Of a DNA stretch of 64,000 bases, positions 9,731-17,965 are shown piece after piece (position 1 is the first letter of the stretch; each line of letters starts with the position of its first letter). The notes beneath the pieces were generated by a model. That model did no database searches. It saw nothing but the letters and a program-made list of their open reading frames with translations, and was not told the origin of the DNA. The translations under genes and the position numbers were made by a program. The stretch is from assembly GCF_000214215.1 (NCBI RefSeq), contig NC_015559.1, forward strand, positions 2,777,001-2,841,000, written 5' to 3'. The DNA is from Marinomonas posidonica IVIA-Po-181 (GTDB lineage: Bacteria > Pseudomonadota > Gammaproteobacteria > Pseudomonadales > Marinomonadaceae).

Positions 9731-9755
9731 AGAGATTTGTAACCATTGCCCGCTT

Positions 9756-9785
9756 TTTCTTAACCGACATGCTTTCTTAACCGAC
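9756..9785 (+). repeat. Direct repeat TTTCTTAACCGAC, two copies
   Basis: Identical 13-mers at 9756-9768 and 9773-9785, with starts 17 bases apart, between the DUF1028 stop and the LysR gene. They could be a regulator site or a small local duplication. Confidence 0.6.
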
Positions 9786-9815
9786 GCCTCCTGTTAACCT
9801 ATGCTTCTTCCGCCC

Positions 9816-9852
9816 TCTTGTGCATTGATCTCATTAAGGTCAATGCACAAGA
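9816..9852. repeat. Perfect 13-base inverted repeat with 11-base loop
   Basis: Arms 9816-9828 (TCTTGTGCATTGA) and 9840-9852 (TCAATGCACAAGA) pair perfectly. No T-run follows on either strand, so a classic terminator is unlikely. It could be an operator, or an RNA hairpin closing the upstream transcript. Confidence 0.75.
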
Positions 9853-10103
9853 CCGATACGCTGCGCGCGCACTGTCATAAAGCAAAACCTACCTCAAGGT
9901 TACAAAACGCCGCATTTTGATGTGAAAAAGCGCAACTATGCGACGTTTGTAGCTTCAAAAATTGGCAAAACAATTGCATTTAAAATTCAAAACCCAGTCA
10001 CGGTTAGTATTTGTTTTATCAATGCTAACGACGACTAAGGCAATACGTCAAAATGCGTGCTAAACCAAGTTGATGCAATAGACCATAATTAGGGGTACAA
10101 CCA

Positions 10104-11054
10104 ATGGCGAACAAATTTACACTAAAACAGCTGACCTACTTTGTCCTTGCCGGAGAACACAGCAGTGTCACTAAAGCAGCCGAGCTTTTGTTTGTCTCCC
10201 AGCCTTCGATTTCCTCTGCGATCCATCATCTTGAAGACGTTACAGGCTTACAATTGTTTATTCGTCACCATGCTCAAGGGTTGTCTCTGACCACTCAAGG
10301 ATGGCAATTTTTCCACAAAGCAAAAGCATTACTAAAAGGGGCGGATGATCTGTCTCAATTTGCTCAAACGCTTGGCACGGAAGTTTCCGGTTCTTTGAGT
10401 ATTGTAGGCTTCCCTACATTTACTTCTTTAATGATGCCTTCGATGCTTAAAGAGTTTGTTGATCAATACCCTGCCGTAAACGTGCAATGCGATGAAATGC
10501 ACCAAAGAGATTTGATCCAAGGGCTCATTAACAGTAAATACGAATTGGCAATCACTTACGATATGCAGCTTCCAGCCAATATTGAATTTACCCCTCTTAT
10601 CAGCCTTCCCCCTTATGTCGTTGTAGCGCTGAATCATCCGTTAGCTAAGAAAAAACAAGTCTCTATTCATGAACTGGCAAAACACCCAATGGTGATGTTG
10701 GATTGGCCAATGAGCCGAGAATATTTTAGCTCTCTATTTATTGGTCAAGGAATCGAACCTATGATTAGCCATAATGCTCATTCGTTAGGCATGGTGAGGG
10801 GCATGGTCGCAAACGGTTTCGGTTATTCGATTTTTAATACGCCAGTGCACAGTAATGTCGCGCTGGACGGAACAAAATTCGCGTCAATTCCATTAAAAGA
10901 AGAACTTATGCCATTAACGATGGGCGTCGCGAAATTAGAACAATCGCAGCTTACGCCAGCAGCAGAAGCGTTTGTGGAGGTTCTAAAAAACTTTGCATCC
11001 GGCATATTGACGCCAAGCCAAGAGAGCTCAGCGGAAAGGAAAACAGCCGTTTAA
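10104..11054 (+). CDS. LysR family transcriptional regulator
   Basis: This 316-residue regulator has an N-terminal winged helix-turn-helix (about residues 6-65: LKQLTYFVLAGEHSSVTKAA, then VSQPSISSAIHHLE) and a substrate-binding domain starting near GSLSIVGFPTFTS. The central part (PPYVVVALNHPLA) resembles the effector domain of CysB/Cbl- and NAC-like regulators. It lies at the end of the catabolic locus and most likely controls it in response to the imported substrate or an intermediate. It has its own long upstream region with repeats. The target promoter is not shown by the sequence. Confidence 0.88.
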   Translation: MANKFTLKQLTYFVLAGEHSSVTKAAELLFVSQPSISSAIHHLEDVTGLQLFIRHHAQGLSLTTQGWQFFHKAKALLKGADDLSQFAQTLGTEVSGSLSIVGFPTFTSLMMPSMLKEFVDQYPAVNVQCDEMHQRDLIQGLINSKYELAITYDMQLPANIEFTPLISLPPYVVVALNHPLAKKKQVSIHELAKHPMVMLDWPMSREYFSSLFIGQGIEPMISHNAHSLGMVRGMVANGFGYSIFNTPVHSNVALDGTKFASIPLKEELMPLTMGVAKLEQSQLTPAAEAFVEVLKNFASGILTPSQESSAERKTAV

Positions 11055-11089
11055 AAGAAAATTCCTCCAAACGAGGATGTTTTAAATGC

Positions 11090-11418
11090 TTAACCTTCGC
11101 TACGACTAGCAAGGAACTCATCGTAGTGGCCTCGGAAATGATCCAACTTCTTGTCTTTGATTTGAATGATTTCAGTAGCAAGAGAGGAAACAAACTCACG
11201 GTCATGGCTGACGAATATCAGAACATATCAAGCGCCATGTTCAAAGATTCAATGGACTCCATGTCTAAGTGGTTAGTAGGCTCGTCCATTATCAGTACGT
11301 TAGGCAGTTGCATGATTATCTTGCCAAACAGCAAAGGGGTTTTCTCACCACCAGAACAGACTTTCGCTCTCTTCTTAATGTCATCAGAAGACAACAACAT
11401 ACGCCCCAAAATGCCACG
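11090..11418 (-). pseudogene. Remnant of an ABC-F ATPase gene (YbiT-like), C-terminal piece with frameshift
   Basis: On the minus strand this encodes [17 protein letters not shown], a signature (SGGE) and Walker B with [19 protein letters not shown], then a TGA at 11218-11220. In the next frame it continues [19 protein letters not shown] to a stop at 11090. That is the end of a YbiT-type ABC-F protein in two frames; a small deletion near 11221 removed the few codons between ALDMF and LIFVSHD. The 5' side stops exactly at the palindrome 11419-11451, so at least three quarters of the gene is missing. It is surely non-functional. The event probably accompanied insertion or recombination at the palindrome. 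Confidence 0.88.
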
Positions 11419-11451
11419 AGCAATTAAAGGGGTCAGACCCCTTTAATTGCT
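11419..11451. repeat. Perfect palindrome, 16-base arms (repeat copy 1)
   Basis: Arms centred on A11435 with core AAAGGGGTCAGACCCCTTT; the pairing is perfect from 11419 to 11451. Extra TTTAATTGC pieces follow at 11453-11470. A near-identical palindrome lies at 13044-13070. It looks like a dispersed REP-type element rather than a terminator. Confidence 0.85.
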
Positions 11452-11531
11452 TCCTTTAATTGCTTTAATTCGCCCACGGCCCAGAAGTACTGGAACAAGT
11501 CCCATATTCATAAGTAATTGTTCCACTTTTA

Positions 11532-12863
11532 TTATTTTGCTTTTAGGAAGTCTGCGACCTTTAGCAAGATGAACTCATTATCATCAGCTTTCCCTTGCTG
11601 ACGACCTACGGAGAATGGGTAATTATTGTCGTTTGCGACAACGATTGTATCTTCATCCACTCGATCGACATCTTCAATCGTCACAAAAGGAAAGCTGAAC
11701 ACGCCGTTATGTGAGCCGCGTGGTGCAATGCCATCAGGATCTTTAATTTTCATCAAATCGATATAGGCAATTTTACGCAACACATGTTGAGCATCCATCT
11801 CGCGTAAATCGATCAGGTAGATTCGTTTGAACTGCGCTGGCTTTTTGGACCAACCTTCACGAGGATCTCCTTGACCACTATCTCGCTCGATAATCAAAGC
11901 ACGATGCTTATCAATCATATTAAAGTCGCCAATGGCATGATTCGCTGCCGCTAGTGGATAATAACGAACACCGTCTAACCATTCTTGGGTTTCTTTATTA
12001 AATGCCAAAATCCGTAACACTGGCTGATCATTGATGACTTCGGTAGTCTCTGTTTTAGTGTCAAAAATGGGTTTTTCTAACAGTGGATATAATGTTTTCC
12101 CATCTTTTGAGATTGCCATTCCCTCATAACCACCAGATCGCTTAGTGATGATTGTAGACCCATTTTCATCTGGGTTAGGCAAGCGTTCAAAAGCATTATC
12201 CGGAGAAACATAAAGCATTTCATCCGTCTTAGTAGCAACCACATTTTGAATCACTCCCGATTTATCGGTTTTGATCAACCAAGGGCCAAATTCATCACCA
12301 AACCAGTAGCCATCCTCAACAGGTTGAATTGACTCGATATCAAAATCTGCGCCGGTCAAATAACGGTACTCACCGGTTTCATCAATGATAGGAAAAGGCA
12401 CCTTGTTATCTGGGTCTGATAGAAAAATGGTTTTCTCCACCATCACCCGACCGACTTTCCAGTCGAGTTTAACTTCATGGAACATCAGCATGGCATCCGC
12501 CGAGTTCGCTTTTGTTCCAAAACCGTTATCGGTCAGAACAAGAAAACGATTATTTCCAAGCGAGCGGATACCAGAAAAGCCCTGTAAAGGTTGACCTGGA
12601 AAAGGACGAGACAAGCCTGTTACCTCATCATAAATCCCATAACTCGTGTCAACACGATGATTATCTTTCGAGGTAAAACGACCCGACTGATTAAAATAAT
12701 GCGGCGCATTCTTCGGCGGTAATACGAAGGTTTGAGCTGGTAATTGTGCATGAGCAGTTAGTGTCGCGTCATACTCAGGTACCAACTCAGCAAAGGTTAC
12801 TGAGGAAAAACTAAACGCTGTTATTGAGCTAGTAAAAGCGAGAACAATGGCTAAACGAGACAT
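11532..12863 (-). CDS. Secreted esterase-like/phytase-like beta-propeller protein (PF13449 type)
   Basis: The 443-residue product has a signal peptide (about residues 1-25, hydrophobic core IVLAFTSSITAFSFS, cleavage near TFAEL). The body has the pattern of the esterase-like phytase family: GFSGIRSLGNNRFLVLTDNG, DIESIQPVEDGYWFGDEFGP, YEGMAISKDGKTLYPLLE and IGDFNMIDKHRALIIERD. These acidic-rich repeats fit a calcium-binding propeller. The natural substrate of the family is poorly known; phosphate esters are possible. The gene is flanked by the two palindromic repeat copies, which suggests it arrived or moved as a cassette. It ends only 80 bases from copy 1. Confidence 0.8.
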   Translation of the reverse strand: MSRLAIVLAFTSSITAFSFSSVTFAELVPEYDATLTAHAQLPAQTFVLPPKNAPHYFNQSGRFTSKDNHRVDTSYGIYDEVTGLSRPFPGQPLQGFSGIRSLGNNRFLVLTDNGFGTKANSADAMLMFHEVKLDWKVGRVMVEKTIFLSDPDNKVPFPIIDETGEYRYLTGADFDIESIQPVEDGYWFGDEFGPWLIKTDKSGVIQNVVATKTDEMLYVSPDNAFERLPNPDENGSTIITKRSGGYEGMAISKDGKTLYPLLEKPIFDTKTETTEVINDQPVLRILAFNKETQEWLDGVRYYPLAAANHAIGDFNMIDKHRALIIERDSGQGDPREGWSKKPAQFKRIYLIDLREMDAQHVLRKIAYIDLMKIKDPDGIAPRGSHNGVFSFPFVTIEDVDRVDEDTIVVANDNNYPFSVGRQQGKADDNEFILLKVADFLKAK

Positions 12864-13043
12864 GGATGACTCCTTTTATGTTTAAGCTACGTGAAAATAT
12901 CAGCAGTACAGGAGTCAAAGACTAAGGCCAGCTCATGAAATAAAAATTACAGGGGCATGTTATTTCCATTACACCTGAACAGTATTGATCTTGACTAAAT
13001 AAACATAAGATTAAGGAAGGTACGAATAAGTCTACTAAGACTC

Positions 13044-13070
13044 AATTAAAGGGTTCAGACCCCTTTAATT
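13044..13070. repeat. Palindromic repeat copy 2 (one mismatch)
   Basis: Reads AATTAAAGGGTTC, A, GACCCCTTTAATT: the same element as 11419-11451 with a single mismatched pair. The two copies bracket the phytase-like gene. Confidence 0.82.
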
Positions 13071-13278
13071 CAAGCTCGGTAACCCATTGAAATAACATAA
13101 TGACTCACCACCCCAGAAAAAGCGTGCGATCAAAACAAGCGTGTGAATAGAATTTTGAAGAGAGATAAAAAAGCAGAAAAAATCCTTATCAATCTAGCCG
13201 TACATCCCTTACGTTCAGCTCATCATAGATCAGTGTTTTGAATTGTGCGAATTTAAATTTATTTGCCGATATCGCAAT

Positions 13279-13304
13279 GTCTGATGGCGCTTCGCCGACC
13301 AGAC
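13279..13304. repeat. REP-like imperfect hairpin
   Basis: GTCTGATGGCG, CTT, CGCCGACCAGAC forms an imperfect stem, followed by CTAC. This GC-rich style is typical of REP elements scattered between genes. It sits in otherwise AT-rich DNA. Confidence 0.5.
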
Positions 13305-13353
13305 CTACAAGCTGTTGTTGGCGACGAGAGGATTTGAGGTTAATGGGTGAATT

Positions 13354-14271
13354 TTATTGTTTAATATGTTCCTTACGCCATGTATTTGGAGTCACACCAA
13401 CAATTCGTCGAAAAGCTGCTGAAAATTTACTTGGATTTGAATAGCCAATACTGATTGCCACATCAGTGATATTTAAGTTCCCTTGACATATTAGGCGCTT
13501 GGCGTGTTCCATTCTACGCAAGGTAAAATACGCATAAGGCGTGTACCCTGTGGCCGCGGAAAATGAACGAGTAAAACTTTGAGTATCTTGTCCAACTAAT
13601 GTGGCTAATTCAGCAACACTAACATCACTGCACACTCTACTTTCGATATACTCAAGTACGGTTTTAAGGTGTCGCTTACTTAAAGAGTAAACCGGTTTTT
13701 TCGACACCGGCTTATATTCAGCATTACTCAAGTGCTGGAGAATAACATTCAGACCTTGTTCAAAAAAAGCACTTGATAGCCCATGTAGTTCTGCATCACG
13801 CCATAATGCATTCATAATTGAACTAAGGTACACATCGTTATGCAATTGAGAGGCTGCTGGAATAAAATCTTCTGTAGTATAAGTATGTTCTGCAAGAGAA
13901 TTTAAAGCGCTTAAATTCACAGCAATACCCAGCATTTCAGTGCCGGGGAAAGAACCAAAAACTGACGTGTCTGGCAAAGCCATAGTGAAAGTGCCAGGAC
14001 GTAATACACCCTCAAGAGATGGCCCTTCACCAAATCGATGCATTCTCCCAACCTTTGCAGTACATAGTGTTAGCATTAAAAAAGGGGCCGCCTCAATTTC
14101 ACCTTCAAACGGGGAAAAACGTGCATGGGCAAGCATTGCCAAGCCTTCTTTGTCGGACACCGAAATAGAAGGTGTTGCATCTAATTCAGCCATTCTGACG
14201 TTAAAATCATCAACTTCATTTAACCAAATATCAGACTCTTTTCTCTGCATATTATCGACCTGAGACTTCAT
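13354..14271 (-). CDS. AraC family transcriptional regulator of the siderophore locus (PchR-like role)
   Basis: The 305-residue protein has an N-terminal ligand-sensing half and a C-terminal double helix-turn-helix (about residues 200-300: SVAELATLVGQDTQSFTRSF, then ITDVAISIGYSNPSKFSAAF, GVTPNTWR). It is divergent from the TonB receptor, sharing the 111-base region with the Fur palindrome. That is the arrangement of PchR with FptA in pyochelin systems, where an AraC activator senses the ferric siderophore. A similar role is inferred. Regulation of the adjacent phytase-like gene is possible but less likely. Confidence 0.85.
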   Translation of the reverse strand: MKSQVDNMQRKESDIWLNEVDDFNVRMAELDATPSISVSDKEGLAMLAHARFSPFEGEIEAAPFLMLTLCTAKVGRMHRFGEGPSLEGVLRPGTFTMALPDTSVFGSFPGTEMLGIAVNLSALNSLAEHTYTTEDFIPAASQLHNDVYLSSIMNALWRDAELHGLSSAFFEQGLNVILQHLSNAEYKPVSKKPVYSLSKRHLKTVLEYIESRVCSDVSVAELATLVGQDTQSFTRSFSAATGYTPYAYFTLRRMEHAKRLICQGNLNITDVAISIGYSNPSKFSAAFRRIVGVTPNTWRKEHIKQ

Positions 14272-14337
14272 TTAATTATCTCCTGTTTTGGAGTATTTCG
14301 CTGCTATTGGAGTAGTCAGTAACTAAAAATAGATGCT

Positions 14338-14368
14338 AATCTAATTGATAAGCATTATCAATTAGATT
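14338..14368. promoter_or_regulatory. Predicted Fur box (long palindrome) between araC-type gene and TonB receptor
   Basis: Perfect 14-base arms (14338-14351 and 14355-14368) around GCA. The core TGATAAGCATTATCA fits the 7-1-7 Fur consensus TGATAATnATTATCA with one difference. It ends 14 bases before the receptor start codon, so bound Fur would block transcription or initiation. The divergent regulator could be repressed by the same site. Confidence 0.85.
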
Positions 14369-14382
14369 CTTTGGAGAAGTTA

Positions 14383-16431
14383 ATGACTCAACAGAAAGCC
14401 CTGAAAAAGCTGTTATTACCACTGGTTCTTATGAGTGAAATCGCTATGGCTGATGACAGCTCTGACACGATCAATTTAGACGCCATCATTGTAAGTGCCG
14501 AGTTGCTCGACAAGTCAGCCAAAGAGAGTGCACAAAGTATTGAAATATATGATGAAGACACTCTTAAAAATCAAGCGGGCCTAAACTCTGCCAAAGACAT
14601 TTTAAACACAACATCTAACGTTAATTTAGTAGAAGGTACAGGAACAGCCGCCACAGTACGAGGCATAGACGGTACCGGTGCAGCACAAAATACTATTGCC
14701 ATTTACGCAGGCGGCAGACAAAGACTCAACTACGAAGTAGATGACAGACCTTTGTCTTTTAATGAAGTCGTCTACAGTGACATCAATTTATTTGATGTAG
14801 AAAAGGTCGAGGTACTGCGTGGAGCCCAAAGCACACTATCTGGCCGAAATGCCATGGCAGGGACGATTAACATTAAAACAAAAGACCCTGTATACGAAGA
14901 CGAAACCATACTTCGTGCCGCCGCTGGGAATTATGATGCACAAGAACTGTCCGCAGCCGTTAACAGAGCCATTGGTGATGATGACACCATGGCTTATCGT
15001 TTGTCTGCAGACCTAAAAGACAGAGATTCCACGGTTAAATACGGATCAACAGATAATGTCGATGATGTGAGTCGGTATGAAAGTGTGAACCTCAGAGGTA
15101 AGTTACTGATAGAACCAGATTCAGAAGACAACAAACGATTACTTTTAGGGGTATCTCATACGGACTACGCAGGACCACACCTAGAAACCGTAGCGGCTCC
15201 TTATGAAGACAGAAAAGCCGCTACTTTTGATGGACAGGCTTATCATAATACTATCGCTGACACAGTATCCTTGGATTATTCACAAGACCTCAACTCTGAC
15301 GCGTATTTCCGATTAAATAGCTCACTAACAAACGCAGAGTTTGTTCGGACAACTGCAGACAACGGCACCAATGTCGACATTGACAGCACTGAGATAGTCC
15401 TAGAGCCTCAGCTCCACTATAGCAATGAAACTTTAAGTCTTGTCGCTGGGATCTATTACTACAGCGCAGCAGAAGATGAAGATACCGAATTGTTCTCTAC
15501 CAAATATCGTTATAACGACGATACAGAAGCACTCAGCGCTTATATTGAAGGGGCGTTTAATTTATCAGATAACCTCACTCTATCATTGGGCGGGCGTCAA
15601 GAGCATGAATCAAGAAAACGCGATGGTGGCGTTTACAGTAATGGCGCAACGAGTAACGACTTTGATTACGATGAAAATTATTCACAATTTCTACCTAAAG
15701 TCGGCATCAATTGGCAACAATCTGAAATGATTAGCTGGGGCGCACAAATATCAAAAGGCTACAACGCTGGAGGAGCAGGAATCTATTTTGATAATTCATT
15801 TGCAGTACAGGATTATGATTTCAAAGAAGAAACCTCTTGGACCTATGAAATTTATAGCCGCCAACAGTTTTTACAAGGCAAGCTAAGCAGTAGCCAAAAC
15901 CTTTTCTATTCTCGCTATAAAGACCTACAGCTCGCCTACAGTTCAAGCGGTGATTTCGATAAAGACCTTTCGTATTTAATTGCCAATGTAGACAAGGTAA
16001 ATACTTGGGGCTTTGAGCAAGGCTTAACAGCAATACTGTCAGACGAATTTACTCTATCAGGCAGTTTAGGCTTTCTAAATACTGAGATTGTTGAGTTTTC
16101 TAGCGACACCAGTTTAGAAGGTAATGATCTTGCGATTGCACCTTCAGTTACTTCTAGTATCAGCCTAGATTGGCACAAAGACAATTGGACAACCAACCTA
16201 AACCTTCGTTATTCCGGTGCGTATTACACCTACCCAAATAACGAATCTGCCTCAAAAACAGATGCTTATGTTGTTGCTAATGCAAGAGCTACCTACCAAA
16301 TGGGTGATGCCCAATGGTTCGCAAGCATAGACAACTTATTCGATGAAGACGCCATTATTTATCAACGCTCAACGTCAGCCGTATTGTTACAACCACGTAC
16401 TTTCCTAGTGGGAGTGGAATACGCACTTTAA
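14383..16431 (+). CDS. TonB-dependent outer-membrane ferric-siderophore receptor
   Basis: This 682-residue receptor has a signal peptide (LKKLLLPLVLMSEIAMA), a TonB-box-like DAIIVSA, a plug domain (VEVLRGAQSTLSGRNAMAG, then TINIKTKDP) and a beta-barrel ending PRTFLVGVEYAL. The ATG at 14383 is chosen over the TTG at 14371 because GGAG lies seven bases upstream and the signal peptide then begins MTQQ. It sits immediately downstream of the Fur palindrome and upstream of salicylate synthase, so it should import the iron complex of the siderophore made by this cluster. The closest functional analogue is FptA, on context. Confidence 0.9.
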   Translation: MTQQKALKKLLLPLVLMSEIAMADDSSDTINLDAIIVSAELLDKSAKESAQSIEIYDEDTLKNQAGLNSAKDILNTTSNVNLVEGTGTAATVRGIDGTGAAQNTIAIYAGGRQRLNYEVDDRPLSFNEVVYSDINLFDVEKVEVLRGAQSTLSGRNAMAGTINIKTKDPVYEDETILRAAAGNYDAQELSAAVNRAIGDDDTMAYRLSADLKDRDSTVKYGSTDNVDDVSRYESVNLRGKLLIEPDSEDNKRLLLGVSHTDYAGPHLETVAAPYEDRKAATFDGQAYHNTIADTVSLDYSQDLNSDAYFRLNSSLTNAEFVRTTADNGTNVDIDSTEIVLEPQLHYSNETLSLVAGIYYYSAAEDEDTELFSTKYRYNDDTEALSAYIEGAFNLSDNLTLSLGGRQEHESRKRDGGVYSNGATSNDFDYDENYSQFLPKVGINWQQSEMISWGAQISKGYNAGGAGIYFDNSFAVQDYDFKEETSWTYEIYSRQQFLQGKLSSSQNLFYSRYKDLQLAYSSSGDFDKDLSYLIANVDKVNTWGFEQGLTAILSDEFTLSGSLGFLNTEIVEFSSDTSLEGNDLAIAPSVTSSISLDWHKDNWTTNLNLRYSGAYYTYPNNESASKTDAYVVANARATYQMGDAQWFASIDNLFDEDAIIYQRSTSAVLLQPRTFLVGVEYAL

Positions 16432-16462
16432 ACCGAAAACATCAGCAATTCGATCAAGAAGG

Positions 16463-16510
16463 TGCAAATAACTAGTTTTATCAATGTGTTAAGGAATTCA
16501 GTTATTTGCA
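16463..16510. repeat. 11-base inverted repeat upstream of salicylate synthase
   Basis: TGCAAATAACT at 16463-16473 pairs with AGTTATTTGCA at 16500-16510, separated by 26 bases. It could be a regulator site or an RNA structure in the leader. It overlaps the alternative TTG start at 16506. Confidence 0.6.
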
Positions 16511-16565
16511 TCCTATTGAGCTGACACTTAAATGTTTACCAGACAGTCGAGATGGAGTTTTGAAC

Positions 16566-17900
16566 ATGAGTAATATTGCCCTAGACCTAAATATAACAAG
16601 CTCAAACACAAAAAATGATGTGTTCGAATTAGCCGCTAGATTAGCAAGCAGCAAGCTTTTTGAAGACTATATGATTTATGAAAAAGACGGCGAATGCTGG
16701 TTCGGTGGGGGTATCGAACGGTCGGTGACTTTATATGCAGACCGTTTAGAGTCCAGCTATAAGGGTCAATCATTAGTAGTAGAAGCTACAGATAAAACAC
16801 TATTTGAATTACTCAACACAGAGCTGTCTTCATGGGAAGGTGCCTGGCAAGCAAACGGATGGGCCTGTTTCGAACTGGCATACGCTGTAAATGAACCTAA
16901 TGTTCTCAATGACGATGAGCAAGCCGGAAAAGTCCCCCTACTGTTTTTATCTCAACCTAAAGCGATCGTGTCATTAGGGCAACACACTCCTGAAATACAA
17001 ACTAAAGACGAAAGCCTAAAACAAAAAATCAACGAACTCCTAAATACTCCCAAAGTATCTAACGCCTCAACAAATGGCGTCTCCATTCCAGATAGTGAAG
17101 AATACAAACAATGGGTCAATAACTCATTGACTCAAATAGAAAAAGGCACGTTAGAAAAAGTCATTTTATCAAGAAAACTAAAATTGGACTTTTCACCTGA
17201 CTTTGTTGCTACTTGGTTGCGTGGTCGCAAAGAGAATACACCGGCTCGATCTTTTTCACTGAATTTAGGCGATTGGCAAGCCAGTGGCTTTAGCCCTGAA
17301 CTCGTTATGTCTATTGATAAAAACCGTATTGTCACGACAGAACCTCTTGCCGGAACTCGTCGTAGAGATGGCATTTTTGCAGAAGACATCTCTCGTTTTA
17401 ACGAGCTATACCGAGATCCAAAAGAAACACATGAACACGCCATTTCGGTCTTCTTAGCAACAAATGAGCTAAAAGCGGTCTGCCATGAACCTTCCATTGT
17501 TGTTCGTCGGTTCATGGAGCGAAAGGAAAGAGGATCTGTTCAACATCTTGCATCAACAGTATGTGGTGAATTGAAAGATGGATTGAACCCATGGGATGCA
17601 TTCGCAAGCCTATTCCCTTCTGTTACTGCTTCAGGAATCCCCAAAAAACCTGCCTTTAAAGAAATACGCCGTAATGAAGTTGAAAGTAGAGGCCTGTATG
17701 CGGGAGCCGTTCTTCGTCTCAGCCATGATGGCACCTTCGACGCAGCGCTGGTACTGAGAAGTTTGTTAGGCCATAAGGGCAAATCCTGGTTGCAAGCTGG
17801 CGCGGGCATCGTCAGTAACTCTACTCCTGAGCGAGAGTTAACTGAGACAACGGAGAAACTGAGCAGTGTTGCTCCTTGGGTCATGAAGCAAATGGCATAG
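16566..17900 (+). CDS. Salicylate synthase (Irp9/YbtS/MbtI type, chorismate to salicylate)
   Basis: The 444-residue product matches the MST family, which carries out both isochorismate formation and pyruvate elimination. Diagnostic segments: KVILSRKLKL, TEPLAGTRRRDG, HEHAISVFLA, RKERGSVQHLASTVCG, FPSVTASGIPKKPA, ESRGLYAGAVLRLS and GAGIVSNSTPERELTET. These resemble MbtI/Irp9 more than PchA or EntC, so no separate PchB lyase is needed, and none is present. The ATG at 16566 has GGAG upstream; a TTG at 16506 would add 20 residues with no family counterpart. Salicylate made here should be activated by the ligase at 28729-30399. Confidence 0.88.
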   Translation: MSNIALDLNITSSNTKNDVFELAARLASSKLFEDYMIYEKDGECWFGGGIERSVTLYADRLESSYKGQSLVVEATDKTLFELLNTELSSWEGAWQANGWACFELAYAVNEPNVLNDDEQAGKVPLLFLSQPKAIVSLGQHTPEIQTKDESLKQKINELLNTPKVSNASTNGVSIPDSEEYKQWVNNSLTQIEKGTLEKVILSRKLKLDFSPDFVATWLRGRKENTPARSFSLNLGDWQASGFSPELVMSIDKNRIVTTEPLAGTRRRDGIFAEDISRFNELYRDPKETHEHAISVFLATNELKAVCHEPSIVVRRFMERKERGSVQHLASTVCGELKDGLNPWDAFASLFPSVTASGIPKKPAFKEIRRNEVESRGLYAGAVLRLSHDGTFDAALVLRSLLGHKGKSWLQAGAGIVSNSTPERELTETTEKLSSVAPWVMKQMA

Positions 17901-17965
17901 TTCAAACCATTTGCTTGATGACAGATTCCAATAGCTAACACATACTTAATTAAGGGATATAAATA

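Larger units (their letters stand above)
9731..10103. other. Intergenic region upstream of the LysR gene
   Basis: These 373 bases hold no convincing gene. They contain a 13-base direct repeat (9756-9768 and 9773-9785) and a long inverted repeat (9816-9852), listed separately. The rest is AT-rich and probably contains the LysR promoter. Confidence 0.6.
12864..13353. other. Intergenic region with repeat elements
   Basis: I see no convincing gene in these 490 bases. They contain the second palindrome copy (13044-13070) and a REP-like hairpin (13279-13304). The segment next to 12863 should hold the promoter of the phytase-like gene. Confidence 0.55.

Noticed and set aside
11419-13070. Insertion sequence explanation for the palindrome-flanked segment
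   Set aside because: No transposase reading frame and no target duplication were seen; the palindromes fit REP-type repeats better.
13238-13444. Small plus-strand open frame between the phytase-like and AraC genes
   Set aside because: It crosses the REP-like hairpin and the AraC 3' end, and it has no ribosome site or recognisable product.
16506-16565. TTG start adding 20 residues to salicylate synthase
   Set aside because: The extra residues resemble no family member, and the ATG at 16566 has a better ribosome site.
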